From the NCBI RefSeq assembly GCF_033193315.1, contig NZ_CP136187.1, positions 3,479,501-3,543,500 on the forward strand: a DNA stretch of 64,000 nt. Reading direction: 5' to 3'. Origin of the DNA: Agathobaculum sp. NTUH-O15-33 (GTDB lineage Bacteria > Bacillota > Clostridia > Oscillospirales > Butyricicoccaceae). Under the pieces are notes generated by a model. That model was not told where the DNA came from. It ran no database searches and was given only the letters and a program-made list of their open reading frames with translations. Below, in pieces: positions 24,802-33,872 of this stretch (position 1 is the stretch's first letter; each line of letters begins with the position of its first letter). A program made the position numbers and the translations under genes.

Positions 24802-25827
24802 ATGGCTACGCTAAAAGAGCTGGCGGAATATACGGGTTTTTCCATCGCGACGATCTCCCGTGTGCTCAATAACGACCCCACGATGAGCGTGAGCGATTCG
24901 ACGCGCGCCGCGATACTGGACGCCGCCGGAAAGCTGCATTACGATACCGCCGCGCGCACGCGCAAGGCGCGCGTGAACATACGCACACGTCGTTTCGCCA
25001 TTGCGGAAATGCTCACCCCGGCCCAGCAGTTGGCTGATCCTTACTACTTATACCTGAAAAACTTTGCCGAGCAGCGCTTTTTCGATCTGGGCGCCGAGGT
25101 CACGCACCTGCTGGAACGCAACGGCGCTTACCGCCAGAATATGCCCCAGCCGGTGGACGGCGTGCTCGCCATCGGTATTTTTTCCGAAGCGCAGATTGAA
25201 TCGCTGCGCAGCATCACCGAAAATTTGGTTTTTCTCGATTCCGCGCCGGACGAGTTGCATTTTGATTCCGTGGTGCTGAATTTTCGCCTTGGCGTCGAGC
25301 AGGCGCTCGATTATTTTATGCAGCGCGGCCACCGCAGCATCGGCTTTTTAGGGCCGGACTGCAAGCTGGACCAAAAAAAGCGCCCCGCGCCGGAAGTGCG
25401 GCGGCAGTATTTTATTCAATACATGCAGGACCGGGATCTGTTCGATCCCAAACTGCTCTTTAACGCGAAAATGAACGCGCGTGACGCGCGCGACGCCATC
25501 AGCGCACGGCTGACCGCCGGCGGGCCGATGCCCACCGCCCTGCTGGCCGCCAACGAAGAAGCCGCGATCGGCGCGGTCGGCGCGATGCGGGAAGCCGGGC
25601 TGCGTGTGCCGCACGACCTTTCCATCATCAGCTTTAATAACACCGCTGTTTCCGCGCTGACCGATCCGCCGCTCACCAGCATCAGCACGCACGTCGAAGC
25701 AATGAGCGCCACCGCGGTGAGCCTTCTTGCCCGCCGCACCGACGGCGCGTTGCCGGATATGCCGCTCAAGATCGTCGTGCCGCCCACGCTGATCGAGCGC
25801 GACAGCGTTTTTGCACCCAGTAAATAA
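24802..25827 (+). CDS. LacI/GalR-family transcriptional regulator of the galactose locus
   Basis: A 341-residue LacI-family regulator. It has an N-terminal helix-turn-helix (TLKELAEYTGFSIATISRVL) and hinge, then a periplasmic-binding-like effector domain (about 65-335; PTALLAANEEAAIGAVGAM; LSIISFNNT). It lies upstream of galK-galE-galT-galM in the same direction, but is separated from galK by a repeat-rich 650-bp interval with its own promoter. A TTTTTAGTAAAA site sits over its own start region and related sites flank the galK promoter, so it probably represses the Leloir genes until galactose or a derivative binds. The ligand is inferred. Confidence 0.9.
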   Translation: MATLKELAEYTGFSIATISRVLNNDPTMSVSDSTRAAILDAAGKLHYDTAARTRKARVNIRTRRFAIAEMLTPAQQLADPYYLYLKNFAEQRFFDLGAEVTHLLERNGAYRQNMPQPVDGVLAIGIFSEAQIESLRSITENLVFLDSAPDELHFDSVVLNFRLGVEQALDYFMQRGHRSIGFLGPDCKLDQKKRPAPEVRRQYFIQYMQDRDLFDPKLLFNAKMNARDARDAISARLTAGGPMPTALLAANEEAAIGAVGAMREAGLRVPHDLSIISFNNTAVSALTDPPLTSISTHVEAMSATAVSLLARRTDGALPDMPLKIVVPPTLIERDSVFAPSK

Positions 25828-25838
25828 ACAAAAAAAGT

Positions 25839-25854
25839 GCACGCTACGGCGTGC
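25839..25854 (+). repeat. Hairpin after the LacI-family gene, without T-run
   Basis: GCACGC (25839-25844) and GCGTGC (25849-25854) form a 6-bp stem. The T-run expected of a terminator is missing; TTCAGG follows. A similar hairpin with six T is found at 26320-26341, as if one terminator had been duplicated or split around the repeat in between. Confidence 0.55.
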
Positions 25855-25922
25855 TTCAGGCATCTGCGCGCGCCTTACAGGCGCACTTGAAGTCGGTTTG
25901 TTAAAAAGGTGAGATACATGCT

Positions 25923-26226
25923 CAATGTCATTCAGTTAAGGTCAGACAAGACAAAAAGGTATCGCAAGTACAGAACATGTAGGGCGCGACGCCCTCGGCG
26001 CGCCGAGAGCGAAGCACCGGGATAAGTGAGAGCATCAAACAGGCTGGTACAGCCGAGCGAAGGGACATGGTTTCTCAGGAAGCGTTACGTCCCTTCGAGA
26101 CGGCGCGCCGGAGGCGTGGTCCAGACCAGCTTCTCTTGGCCTTCGGCCAATTCACCTTCTCGCGCCCTACTAGCTCGGTGATTCCCTTGTTTTTTCCTAT
26201 GCGTTTCCCTTATCTTTATGACATTG
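25923..26226 (+). repeat. MITE-like element, copy A (304 bp)
   Basis: It is bounded by perfect 9-bp terminal inverted repeats, CAATGTCAT (25923-25931) and ATGACATTG (26218-26226). The inside contains further palindromes (GGGCGCGACGCCC, CGGCGCGCCG). It matches 38257-38510 in inverted orientation over almost its whole length, except for about 55 extra bases near 26110-26160. No ORF is supported. It lies between the LacI-family gene and galK. Confidence 0.85.
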
Positions 26227-26319
26227 GATACATGCTCCCACTTTTTTCAACTTGAAGCGCTGCTTCAAGTTGACACTTTATACGCGCTGCGGCGCGAGGG
26301 GATTTTTTAACAAGCTGGA

Positions 26320-26341
26320 GCACGCCAAGGCGTGCTTTTTT
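26320..26341 (+). terminator. Terminator upstream of galK
   Basis: GCACGCC (26320-26326) and GGCGTGC (26329-26335) form a compact stem followed by TTTTTT. It would stop transcription coming from the LacI-family gene or the repeat, leaving galK dependent on its own promoter. Confidence 0.8.
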
Positions 26342-26384
26342 ACTATTGCAAAACCACCAAAAAAGCGAGGGCGTTTTTGGTGGG

Positions 26385-26432
26385 TTTTTCAGTAAAACTT
26401 TCATTGAGTTTTTACTAAAACAGTGTTATCCT
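26385..26432 (+). promoter_or_regulatory. galK promoter with two regulon-type motifs
   Basis: A weak promoter, TTGAGT (26405-26410), 16 bp, TATCCT (26427-26432), is overlapped by TTTTTACTAAAA (26409-26420) and preceded by TTTTTCAGTAAAAC (26385-26398). Both are variants, in opposite orientation, of the motif at 24778-24789 and 42583-42613. Two sites about 23 bp apart around the promoter fit repression by a LacI-family protein. Confidence 0.6.
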
Positions 26433-26483
26433 GATGATAGGAGCACTGCGCAACTGATACGGATAAGAATGGAGAGAGAGCAT

Positions 26484-27773
26484 ATGTTACGACAAAGCAG
26501 CCTTTCCGCTGAAATCGGGAACGGCGCGCTTGATTCACGCCTGCGCGCCATGACCGGCTGCGACCCGAGCGAGCTGCCCGCCCTGTGCGCGCGGCTATCC
26601 CACGTGCTTTCAAGATATGGAAAAATCTTTGGGCCGGACGGCGAGGTCGGCCTGTTCAGCGGCCCCGGCCGCACCGAGATCGGCGGCAACCATACCGACC
26701 ATCAGCGCGGCCGCGTGCTGGCCGCCGCCATCAATCTGGACGCGCTTGCCTGCGCCGGGCCAAACGGCACGGATACCATCCATATTTGCTCGGCCGGTTA
26801 TCCGGATATCGCGGTATCGCTCGGCGATCTTGCCGTACAGCCGGGCGAAGCGGGCACCTCCGCCGCGCTGGTGCGCGGCGTGGCCGCGCGTTTTACCGCG
26901 CTCGGCCATCCGGTAAGCGGGTTTAACGCCTATATCGAATCGACCGTGCTGGGCGGATCGGGCCTCTCGTCCTCGGCGGCGTACGAGGTGCTGATCGGCG
27001 TGATCGTGAACCACTTATTCTGTCAGGACGCGGTCTCGCTCGTGCAGATCGCGCAGATCGGCCAATACGCGGAAAACGTGTATTTCGGCAAGCCCTGCGG
27101 ACTGATGGATCAGCTTGCCAGCGCGGTGGGCGGCATCGTTTCGATCGACTTTAAGGACCCCGAAACGCCCATCGTACACCAGATCGATTACGACCTTTCC
27201 GCTTCGGGCCACGCGCTGTGCATCATCGATTCCGGCGCCGACCACGCCGACCTGACCGAGGATTACGCCGCCATCCCCCGTGAAATGGGCGCTGTGGCCG
27301 CCTTTTTCGGCAAGGATGTGCTGCGGCAGGTCGACTATGAAGCGTTTTGGCAAAACATCCCCGCTCTGCGAAAGGCCGCGGGCGACCGCGCCGTGCTGCG
27401 CGCCATCCACTTTTTCGACGACAACCTGTGCGCGCAAAAGCAGGCGACAGCGCTTGAGAGCGATAACTTTGTTCAGTTTTTGAATCTGGTCAACCAGTCC
27501 GGCATCTCCTCGTCCGAGCACCTGCAAAATCTGTACAGCGCGTCGGCCCCGGGGCAGCAGGCCCTGCCGCTCGTGATTGCGCTGGCGCGCCGCCTGCTCG
27601 GCGGTACGGGCGCGGTGCGTGTGCATGGCGGCGGTTTTGCCGGAACCGTGCAGGCCTTTGTGCCCTTCCCGCAGCTTGATACGTTCCGCGGGCGGATCGA
27701 AGCCGCGTTCGGCAAGGGCTGCTGCCATGTGCTGCGTATCCGCCCGGAGGGCGGCGCTGTTATTGCGGGTTAA
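26484..27773 (+). CDS. galK: Galactokinase
   Basis: A 429-residue GHMP-family galactokinase, which phosphorylates galactose to galactose 1-phosphate. The galactokinase signature appears as GRTEIGGNHTDHQRG (variant of GRxNLIGEHTDY), the ATP loop as VLGGSGLSSSAAYE, and the C-terminal motif as VRVHGGGFAGTVQAF. An N-terminal extension of about 60 residues precedes the signature, longer than in E. coli. ATG 26484 has GGAGAGAG five bases upstream; an ATG at 26469 is in frame, while the predicted promoter excludes the still longer reading. It is first of the galKETM operon. Confidence 0.93.
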   Translation: MLRQSSLSAEIGNGALDSRLRAMTGCDPSELPALCARLSHVLSRYGKIFGPDGEVGLFSGPGRTEIGGNHTDHQRGRVLAAAINLDALACAGPNGTDTIHICSAGYPDIAVSLGDLAVQPGEAGTSAALVRGVAARFTALGHPVSGFNAYIESTVLGGSGLSSSAAYEVLIGVIVNHLFCQDAVSLVQIAQIGQYAENVYFGKPCGLMDQLASAVGGIVSIDFKDPETPIVHQIDYDLSASGHALCIIDSGADHADLTEDYAAIPREMGAVAAFFGKDVLRQVDYEAFWQNIPALRKAAGDRAVLRAIHFFDDNLCAQKQATALESDNFVQFLNLVNQSGISSSEHLQNLYSASAPGQQALPLVIALARRLLGGTGAVRVHGGGFAGTVQAFVPFPQLDTFRGRIEAAFGKGCCHVLRIRPEGGAVIAG

Positions 27774-27808
27774 CGAATCGATCACCGAATGCAAGGAGGC
27801 ATTTTGTT

Positions 27809-28798
27809 ATGGCAATTTTAGTTTTGGGCGGCGCGGGCTACATTGGTTCGCACACCGTACGCGCGCTGATCGACGCGGGACGCGACGTGGCCGTGGCCGA
27901 TAATCTGGAGACCGGCTACCGTGCGGCCGTGCACCCGCAGGCCCGCTTTTACGAAGGCGACATCCGCGACCGCGCGTTTGTGGACCGTGTGCTGGAAAGC
28001 GAGCAGATCGAAGGCGTGATCCATTTCGCCGCCAACAGTCAGGTCGGCGAAAGCATGACGGACCCGCTGAAATATTATGATAACAATCTGACCGGCACCA
28101 AGGTGCTGCTGGAAAGCATGGTCGCGCACGGCGTGCTGAAGATCGTATTTTCCTCCACCGCCGCGACCTATGGGGAGCCCGAGCGCGTGCCCATCCTCGA
28201 AACCGATCGCACCGACCCGACCAACTGCTACGGCGAGACCAAGCTTTCGATGGAAAAGATGATGAAATGGGTTTCCGCCGCGCACGGCCTGCGCTTTGTG
28301 GCCTTGCGCTACTTCAACGCCTGCGGCGCGCAGCCAGACGGCTCGATCGGCGAGGCCCACAATCCGGAGACCCATCTTGTGCCGCTGATCCTGCAAGTGC
28401 CGAACGGCCAGCGCGCGCAGATCGCCATCTTCGGCGAGGATTATCCCACGCCGGACGGCACCTGCATCCGCGATTATATCCACGTTTGCGATCTGGCGCA
28501 GGCGCATATTCTGGCGCTCGACTACCTGCTCGCGGGCGGTGAAAACAACATCTTTAACCTTGGCAACGGCGTGGGCTTTTCGGTCAAGGAGGTCATCGAG
28601 GAGACCCGCCGCGTGACCGGCCACCCGATCCCGGCTACCGTTTGCCCGCGCCGCGCGGGCGACCCGGCGCAGCTGATCGCTTCGAGTGCCAAGGCCCGCG
28701 AGGTGCTCGGCTGGGAACCGCAGTACGACGACCTGCACACCATAATCGCGACCGCGTGGGACTGGCACAAGGCCCATCCCCACGGCTACTTCAAGTAA
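27809..28798 (+). CDS. galE: UDP-glucose 4-epimerase
   Basis: A 329-residue extended SDR enzyme. GGAGYIGSHTV is the NAD-binding glycine motif and CYGETKLSMEKM carries the catalytic Tyr-x-x-x-Lys. HLVPLILQV, RDYIHVCDLA and the length are characteristic of GalE. It regenerates UDP-glucose from UDP-galactose in the Leloir pathway. It starts 35 bp after galK with AAGGAGG upstream and is 15 bp before galT. Confidence 0.96.
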   Translation: MAILVLGGAGYIGSHTVRALIDAGRDVAVADNLETGYRAAVHPQARFYEGDIRDRAFVDRVLESEQIEGVIHFAANSQVGESMTDPLKYYDNNLTGTKVLLESMVAHGVLKIVFSSTAATYGEPERVPILETDRTDPTNCYGETKLSMEKMMKWVSAAHGLRFVALRYFNACGAQPDGSIGEAHNPETHLVPLILQVPNGQRAQIAIFGEDYPTPDGTCIRDYIHVCDLAQAHILALDYLLAGGENNIFNLGNGVGFSVKEVIEETRRVTGHPIPATVCPRRAGDPAQLIASSAKAREVLGWEPQYDDLHTIIATAWDWHKAHPHGYFK

Positions 28799-28813
28799 AA
28801 GGAGCGAACCGCC

Positions 28814-30304
28814 ATGATCGACAACGCAGTCGCCAAGCTGATCGCATACGCGGAAAAGACCGGGCTAACCCTGCCCGAGGATCGCGTGTGGGCCACGAAC
28901 GCGCTGCTGGAGGTATTACAGCTTCCCGCCTTTGACGCGCCCGCCTATGAGGGCCCGATCGATCTGCCCGGCGTGCTGGACGAACTGACGGACGACGCTT
29001 ACGCGCGCGGCGTGACGAGTGAAAACTCCATCGTTTACCGCGACCTGTTCGACACCTCGCTGATGGGCCGCCTGACCCCGCCGCCGCGCGAGGTGACCGC
29101 TCGTTTCCGCGCGCTTTACGCGCAGTCGCCCCAAAAGGCGACCGATTGGTTCTATCAGTTCAGCCAAAACACCAATTACATACGCCGCGACCGCATCGCG
29201 CGGGATATGCAGTGGAAGACCGGGACCAATTACGGCACGCTGGATATCACCATCAACCTATCCAAGCCGGAAAAAGACCCCAAGGCCATCGCTGCCGCGC
29301 GCGAGATGCCGCAATCCGGCTACCCCAAGTGCCAGCTCTGCGCGGAAAACGAGGGCTACGCGGGCCGCGTCGATCACCCGGCGCGGCAGAACCACCGCAT
29401 CATCCCGCTCACGATCGACGGCAGCCCGTGGTTTTTGCAGTATTCCCCCTATGTTTACTATAACGAGCACTGCATCGTGCTGAACAGCCGCCACGTGCCC
29501 ATGCAGATCGACCGCGCTTGTTTCCGCAAGCTGACCGATTTCGTCACCCAGTTCCCGCACTATTTCGTCGGCTCGAACGCCGATCTGCCGATCGTCGGCG
29601 GCTCCATCCTGTCGCACGATCATTTTCAGGGCGGTCACTACCAATTTGCCATGGAGCGTGCGCCGATTGAAACGCGCGTACCGTTCGCCGGCTTTGACGA
29701 TGTGACCGCCGGTATCGTGCGCTGGCCGATGTCGGTCATTCGCCTGCGCGCCGCGGACCGCGAGCGCCTGATCGAGCTGGCCGATCGCATTCTGAAGGCG
29801 TGGCGCGGCTATACGGACGAAGGCGCGCGGATCTATGCCGAGACCGGCGGCGTGCCGCATTCCACCATCACGCCGATCGCCCGCCGCCGCGGCGACGATT
29901 ACGAGCTGGACCTTGTGCTGCGCAACAATTTAACGACAGAGGAGCACCCGCTCGGCCTGTACCATCCGCACGCGGAAAAGCACCATATCAAGAAGGAAAA
30001 CATCGGCCTGATCGAGGTCATGGGTCTTGCCGTGCTGCCCGCCCGCCTGAAAGACGAGCTGGAAAGCGTGGCCGCGGGCCTGATCGAAGGAGCCGATCTG
30101 ACGGCGGATGAAAGCACCGCGTCCCATGCCGCGTGGGCGCAGGAGATCGCGCGCCGCATACCGCTGAGCGAAGCCAATGTGCGCGACGTGCTGCGGCAGG
30201 AGGTCGGCAAGGTGTTCGCCGCCGTGCTCGAGGACGCGGGCGTGTTTGCCCGCACGGACAAAGGGCAGGCCGCGTTCCTTCGCTTTATAGAAACGGTGAG
30301 GTGA
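28814..30304 (+). CDS. galT: UDP-glucose--hexose-1-phosphate uridylyltransferase, class II (Firmicutes type)
   Basis: A 496-residue class II GalT, the form without the HIT-type HxHxQ motif of E. coli GalT. Landmarks are YPKCQLCAENEGYAGR, SILSHDHFQGGHYQFAMERA and YHPHAEKHHIKKENIGLIEVMG. It exchanges UMP between UDP-glucose and galactose 1-phosphate. The start follows AAAGGAGCG, and the stop is 6 bp before galM, so the four genes are probably one transcript. Confidence 0.95.
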   Translation: MIDNAVAKLIAYAEKTGLTLPEDRVWATNALLEVLQLPAFDAPAYEGPIDLPGVLDELTDDAYARGVTSENSIVYRDLFDTSLMGRLTPPPREVTARFRALYAQSPQKATDWFYQFSQNTNYIRRDRIARDMQWKTGTNYGTLDITINLSKPEKDPKAIAAAREMPQSGYPKCQLCAENEGYAGRVDHPARQNHRIIPLTIDGSPWFLQYSPYVYYNEHCIVLNSRHVPMQIDRACFRKLTDFVTQFPHYFVGSNADLPIVGGSILSHDHFQGGHYQFAMERAPIETRVPFAGFDDVTAGIVRWPMSVIRLRAADRERLIELADRILKAWRGYTDEGARIYAETGGVPHSTITPIARRRGDDYELDLVLRNNLTTEEHPLGLYHPHAEKHHIKKENIGLIEVMGLAVLPARLKDELESVAAGLIEGADLTADESTASHAAWAQEIARRIPLSEANVRDVLRQEVGKVFAAVLEDAGVFARTDKGQAAFLRFIETVR

Positions 30305-30310
30305 TTTTAC

Positions 30311-31357
30311 ATGGATATTGTATGCACGCCCTTTGGGCGCGACCGCGCGGGCCATGCGGTGCTGCGCTATACGTTGACGGAAGGGGCGCTTTCCGCCTCG
30401 ATCCTGACGCTGGGCGGCGTTTTGCAGTCGCTTACCGTGCCGGACCGGAACGGCAAGCCCGTGGACGTGGTGCTCGGCTTTGATTCGGCCGAGGATTACG
30501 AACAGCAGACCTGCTATATCGGCGCGTTGATCGGCCGGTGCGCCAACCGCATCGCGGAGGGCCGCTTTGTGCTGAACGGGCAAGCCTATCAGCTTGCCTG
30601 CAATGAAAACGGTACGACCCACCTGCACGGCGGTAAAATTGGCTTTGATAAACGGCAGTGGATCACCTCGATCCATTCCGAAGGGCTCAGCCTGCAATAC
30701 CACAGCCCGGCGGGCGAAGAAGGCTATCCCGGCGCGCTGCACGCCGCCGTTACCTATCGGCTGACGGCGAACAGTCTGATCATCGACTATCACGCCGAGT
30801 CCGACACGCCTACCCCCTGCAACCTGACGAACCACAGCTACTTCAATCTGGACGGCCACGGCGCGGGTCCGGTGGGCGGGCAGCGCATCCGGCTGAACGC
30901 CGCGCGCTATACGCCGATCGACGCCGCGAGTATCCCGACCGGCGAGATCGCCGCGACGCAGGGCACGCCGATGGACCTGACCCGCGAAACGCCCCTCGGC
31001 GCGCATTGGGACGACGATTTTGAACAGCTGCGCCTTGCCGGCGGGTACGACCACAACTTTATCGTGGACGGCGCCTTTGGTACGCTGCGCCCTGCGGCGC
31101 GTGTGAGTAGCGAGCGCACCGGCATCATCATGGATGTGGATACCACCATGCCCGGTATGCAGCTATACACCGGCAACTTTTTACGCGCCGATATGCCCGC
31201 GGGCAAGGGCGGCGTCAAATACGCGCCGCGGCACGGCTTCTGTCTGGAAACGCAGTATTACCCAAGCGCGCTCACCCTGCCCCAGTTCCCGCAGCCCGTG
31301 CTGCGCCCCGGCGAGACATACCGGCACCAAACCGTGTTCCGCTTTTCGGCAGAATAA
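30311..31357 (+). CDS. galM: Aldose 1-epimerase (galactose mutarotase)
   Basis: A 348-residue beta-sandwich mutarotase. Substrate-binding and catalytic segments are visible: GRCANRIAEGRF, THLHGGKIGFDKR, LTNHSYFNLDG (catalytic His) and FCLETQYYPSALTLPQFP (catalytic Glu). It converts beta-D-galactose, released for instance from lactose, to the alpha anomer used by GalK. It is the last gene of the galKETM operon and ends 27 bp before a strong terminator. Confidence 0.95.
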   Translation: MDIVCTPFGRDRAGHAVLRYTLTEGALSASILTLGGVLQSLTVPDRNGKPVDVVLGFDSAEDYEQQTCYIGALIGRCANRIAEGRFVLNGQAYQLACNENGTTHLHGGKIGFDKRQWITSIHSEGLSLQYHSPAGEEGYPGALHAAVTYRLTANSLIIDYHAESDTPTPCNLTNHSYFNLDGHGAGPVGGQRIRLNAARYTPIDAASIPTGEIAATQGTPMDLTRETPLGAHWDDDFEQLRLAGGYDHNFIVDGAFGTLRPAARVSSERTGIIMDVDTTMPGMQLYTGNFLRADMPAGKGGVKYAPRHGFCLETQYYPSALTLPQFPQPVLRPGETYRHQTVFRFSAE

Positions 31358-31383
31358 AACAAGCCCATAACCCACCCCATATA

Positions 31384-31434
31384 GCAGCAGCGCACACGGC
31401 AAACCGTTTTGCCATGTGCGCTGCTGTGTTTTTT
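31384..31434 (+). terminator. Terminator of the galKETM operon
   Basis: An 18-bp stem (about 31384-31403 with 31407-31426) is followed by TGTTTTTT. On the other strand there is no T-run, so it mainly serves the plus-strand gal operon, though the convergent AraC-family gene ends within its tail. Confidence 0.9.
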
Positions 31435-32311
31435 ACTGCTTCTCTCGGATCGGTAGCAGCTCGATATAACCCCTTGTGCCGATCGGCTCCAACTGCACGC
31501 GGGGGTTCGTTTCATCCCACGCATAGCCGATCACCGCCGGATCGTACTTTTGGATCGAAGCCTGCACCTCGTCAATGGCCTGACAGTAGTCCTCCTCCGC
31601 GAACGGCTCGCCCTGAAACATCAGATACTTGGCGGCAGGCAGGTCGATCACATCCAAGCCCTCGGGCACGACGCCGTCGTAATCCACGCCGACCTCGACG
31701 CCCTGCACATACTCCGAGGTGCCCGGCTTGCGGTACGGCAGCGGCAGCCACAGGCAAACCGGTTCGCCGCTAATGGATCGGATGCTTTGCAGCAAGCCCC
31801 ACACGTCGCAGCCCACCTCCTCGCAATAGGTCCAATAATCGGCCGCCTTGATCCCACGCTTGATCAGCGCCTTGCGCGCGGGCTTTTCGATCACCTGTAC
31901 AAATACGTTCTTTAAATTTTCCATGACCGGTCTCCTTTCGATATGCCTAAACTTCACGCCGTAGGGGGTGAACAGATAGACCGGAACCGGATGCGCGGCG
32001 TATTCGCTCGGGTTGCACCCAAATTCACGGCGAAACGCGCGCTGGTAGCCGTCCACGCTGCCGAACCCCATGGCAAACGCCACCTCCGCTATTTTGCACG
32101 GTTCGTCCCGCAGCCGCAGCGCCGATTTGGAAAGGCGGAACCGGCGGATATAATCCGCCGGGGCCATTCCGGTTTGACGGACAAACAGCCGGTGCGCGTA
32201 CCACGGTGAAAACAGCGACGCCGCCGCGAGATTGGCCAGCGTGATATTTTCAAACAAGTGCGCTTCGATATAATCCTGCATGCGCTGTACGGCTTCTATT
32301 TGTTCCTGCAT
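31433..32311 (-). CDS. AraC-family regulator with GyrI-like effector-binding domain
   Basis: A 292-residue protein. Two AraC helix-turn-helix motifs occupy about 1-105 (LANLAAASLFSPWYAHRLF; KIAEVAFAMGFGSVDGYQRAF), followed by a GyrI-like/AraC_E_bind small-molecule domain (about 130-290). ATG 32311 is preferred because GGGAGGTGA lies 5 bp upstream; the 23-residue in-frame extension has no ribosome site. Proteins of this layout (Rob/BmrR-like) sense amphipathic drugs. It lies next to a MATE exporter gene in the same direction (114 bp apart), which may be its target, though no operator was identified. Confidence 0.9.
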   Translation of the reverse strand: MQEQIEAVQRMQDYIEAHLFENITLANLAAASLFSPWYAHRLFVRQTGMAPADYIRRFRLSKSALRLRDEPCKIAEVAFAMGFGSVDGYQRAFRREFGCNPSEYAAHPVPVYLFTPYGVKFRHIERRPVMENLKNVFVQVIEKPARKALIKRGIKAADYWTYCEEVGCDVWGLLQSIRSISGEPVCLWLPLPYRKPGTSEYVQGVEVGVDYDGVVPEGLDVIDLPAAKYLMFQGEPFAEEDYCQAIDEVQASIQKYDPAVIGYAWDETNPRVQLEPIGTRGYIELLPIREKQ

Positions 32312-32424
32312 CTGTGTCACCTCCCGACAAACGTTATTATAGGAGACTTTGCAAAAAACCGCTCGACGTTTTTTGCGCAATCGCTTTTTCTATTATAATG
32401 CAAATCCACGGATCTTGCAGCTTT

Positions 32425-33765
32425 TTATGCTGCGGGCAGTAGTGCGCGTTCCTTTTTCCATAGCGCCAGTGTCAGCAGCGTGGCGCACACGTCCGCCGCC
32501 AGCTGGGCGCCGATCATGCCGGGAATGCCCCAAAGGCGGCTCAGCACTAAAAGAAACGGGATGAAAAATAATCCTTGCCGGAATACGCTGAGCATGCCGC
32601 CCTGCCGCGCCTTGCCCGTCGCCAAAAAGTAATTGCCGATGACGATCTGCACGCCCAGCAGCATAAAGGAGACCGCGTCCACACGGAGTGCGGCGCTGCC
32701 GATCGACAGCACCTGCGCGGAGGACTGATTGAACAGATGGATCAGCGGCCCGGCGAGCACGATGCAGATCACGCCAAACAGGATATTGGCCGCCGTGCTC
32801 CAACGAGCGGCGGTTCTGGTCGCTTCGCGCACGCGCGCCAGATCTCCCGCGCCGTAGCTGTAGCCGACCAGCGGAGAATACCCCTTTAAGAAGCCGTAAA
32901 GCGCGTTGGTCTCAATGGACATGATCCGGTTGACAATGCCCATGGCGGCTACCGCGGCTTCGCCAAACGGCTTTGCGGCGTTGTTGGTCAAGGTAACCGC
33001 GGCGCCGGCCAAAAACTGGAACAAACAAACGGGCAAGCCGATACGGAAGATTGTAGCATAAAGCTTACCATTCGGCCGAAAGCGCCGAACCGAAACACGA
33101 AGGCAGCTTTTTCCCCGCAGCAGGTACCCGATATAAAACGCGGAAGAAACCAAGCGCGAGAGCAGCGTGGCCGCCGCCGCGCCGCCCACGCCCCAGCCGC
33201 AGGCGAAAATGAAAATCGGGTCCAGCACCAGATTGGCGCAGCCGCCCGCCAGCATCGCAAACATGCCGAAGGAAGAAACGCCCTCTGCCGCGATCAGGTT
33301 GTTCATTATCATATTGAACACATTGAAGATCAACCCGATGATATAAAGTATACCGTAATCCCTTGCAAACCCATAGCTGCTCCGCGAGGCCCCCAAGGCA
33401 TACATGAGCGGCTTGAGGAACAGAAGCATGCCGACCGCCAGCACGGCCATGACCGCCACGCCGGAAAGGATGGCCGTACTGCTGAAAGCGCCCACCTGTT
33501 CAGCATCCTTTTTGCCGAGCAGCCGAGAAATGTTAGAGCCCGCCCCGTTGCCAAACAGCAGCCCCACACCCATGGCGACCATGGTTAGCGGATAGACCAC
33601 CGTAACGGCGGCTGTTTGCAGGGTGCCCAATGTGCCGATAAAAAAAGCGTCCACCAGATTATAGACCGTGGAGATCAGCATACCGGTCATGGCCGGTATG
33701 CCGAGCCGCAAAAGCGCGGGCTTCACCGGCGCTTTTTCCAACAGCTCGGTGTGTGTTTCTTGCAT
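32425..33765 (-). CDS. MATE-family efflux transporter
   Basis: A 446-residue membrane protein with about 12 hydrophobic segments and MATE landmarks (IPAMTGMLISTVYNLVDAFF; NGAGSNISRLLG; GYSYGAGD). It probably extrudes cationic drugs or metabolites using a Na+ or H+ gradient. It lies downstream of the marR-flavodoxin genes, separated by a terminator at 33835-33866, and upstream of the AraC/GyrI-like regulator gene. It could be controlled by either neighbour. Confidence 0.93.
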   Translation of the reverse strand: MQETHTELLEKAPVKPALLRLGIPAMTGMLISTVYNLVDAFFIGTLGTLQTAAVTVVYPLTMVAMGVGLLFGNGAGSNISRLLGKKDAEQVGAFSSTAILSGVAVMAVLAVGMLLFLKPLMYALGASRSSYGFARDYGILYIIGLIFNVFNMIMNNLIAAEGVSSFGMFAMLAGGCANLVLDPIFIFACGWGVGGAAAATLLSRLVSSAFYIGYLLRGKSCLRVSVRRFRPNGKLYATIFRIGLPVCLFQFLAGAAVTLTNNAAKPFGEAAVAAMGIVNRIMSIETNALYGFLKGYSPLVGYSYGAGDLARVREATRTAARWSTAANILFGVICIVLAGPLIHLFNQSSAQVLSIGSAALRVDAVSFMLLGVQIVIGNYFLATGKARQGGMLSVFRQGLFFIPFLLVLSRLWGIPGMIGAQLAADVCATLLTLALWKKERALLPAA

Positions 33766-33834
33766 GATAAATCCTTCTTTCCGGTTTTCGCGTCAGTTAG
33801 CACCTCTACAGTATAAAAGCTAAACAATATAGGT

Positions 33835-33866
33835 AAAAAAATACCGCGTTAGCAGGTATTTCTTTT
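33835..33866 (-). terminator. Terminator after the flavodoxin-like gene pair
   Basis: AAATACC (33839-33845) pairs with GGTATTT (33855-33861). On the minus strand a T-run follows directly. It separates the marR-flavodoxin operon from the MATE gene. Confidence 0.75.
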
Positions 33867-33872
33867 TGATCC

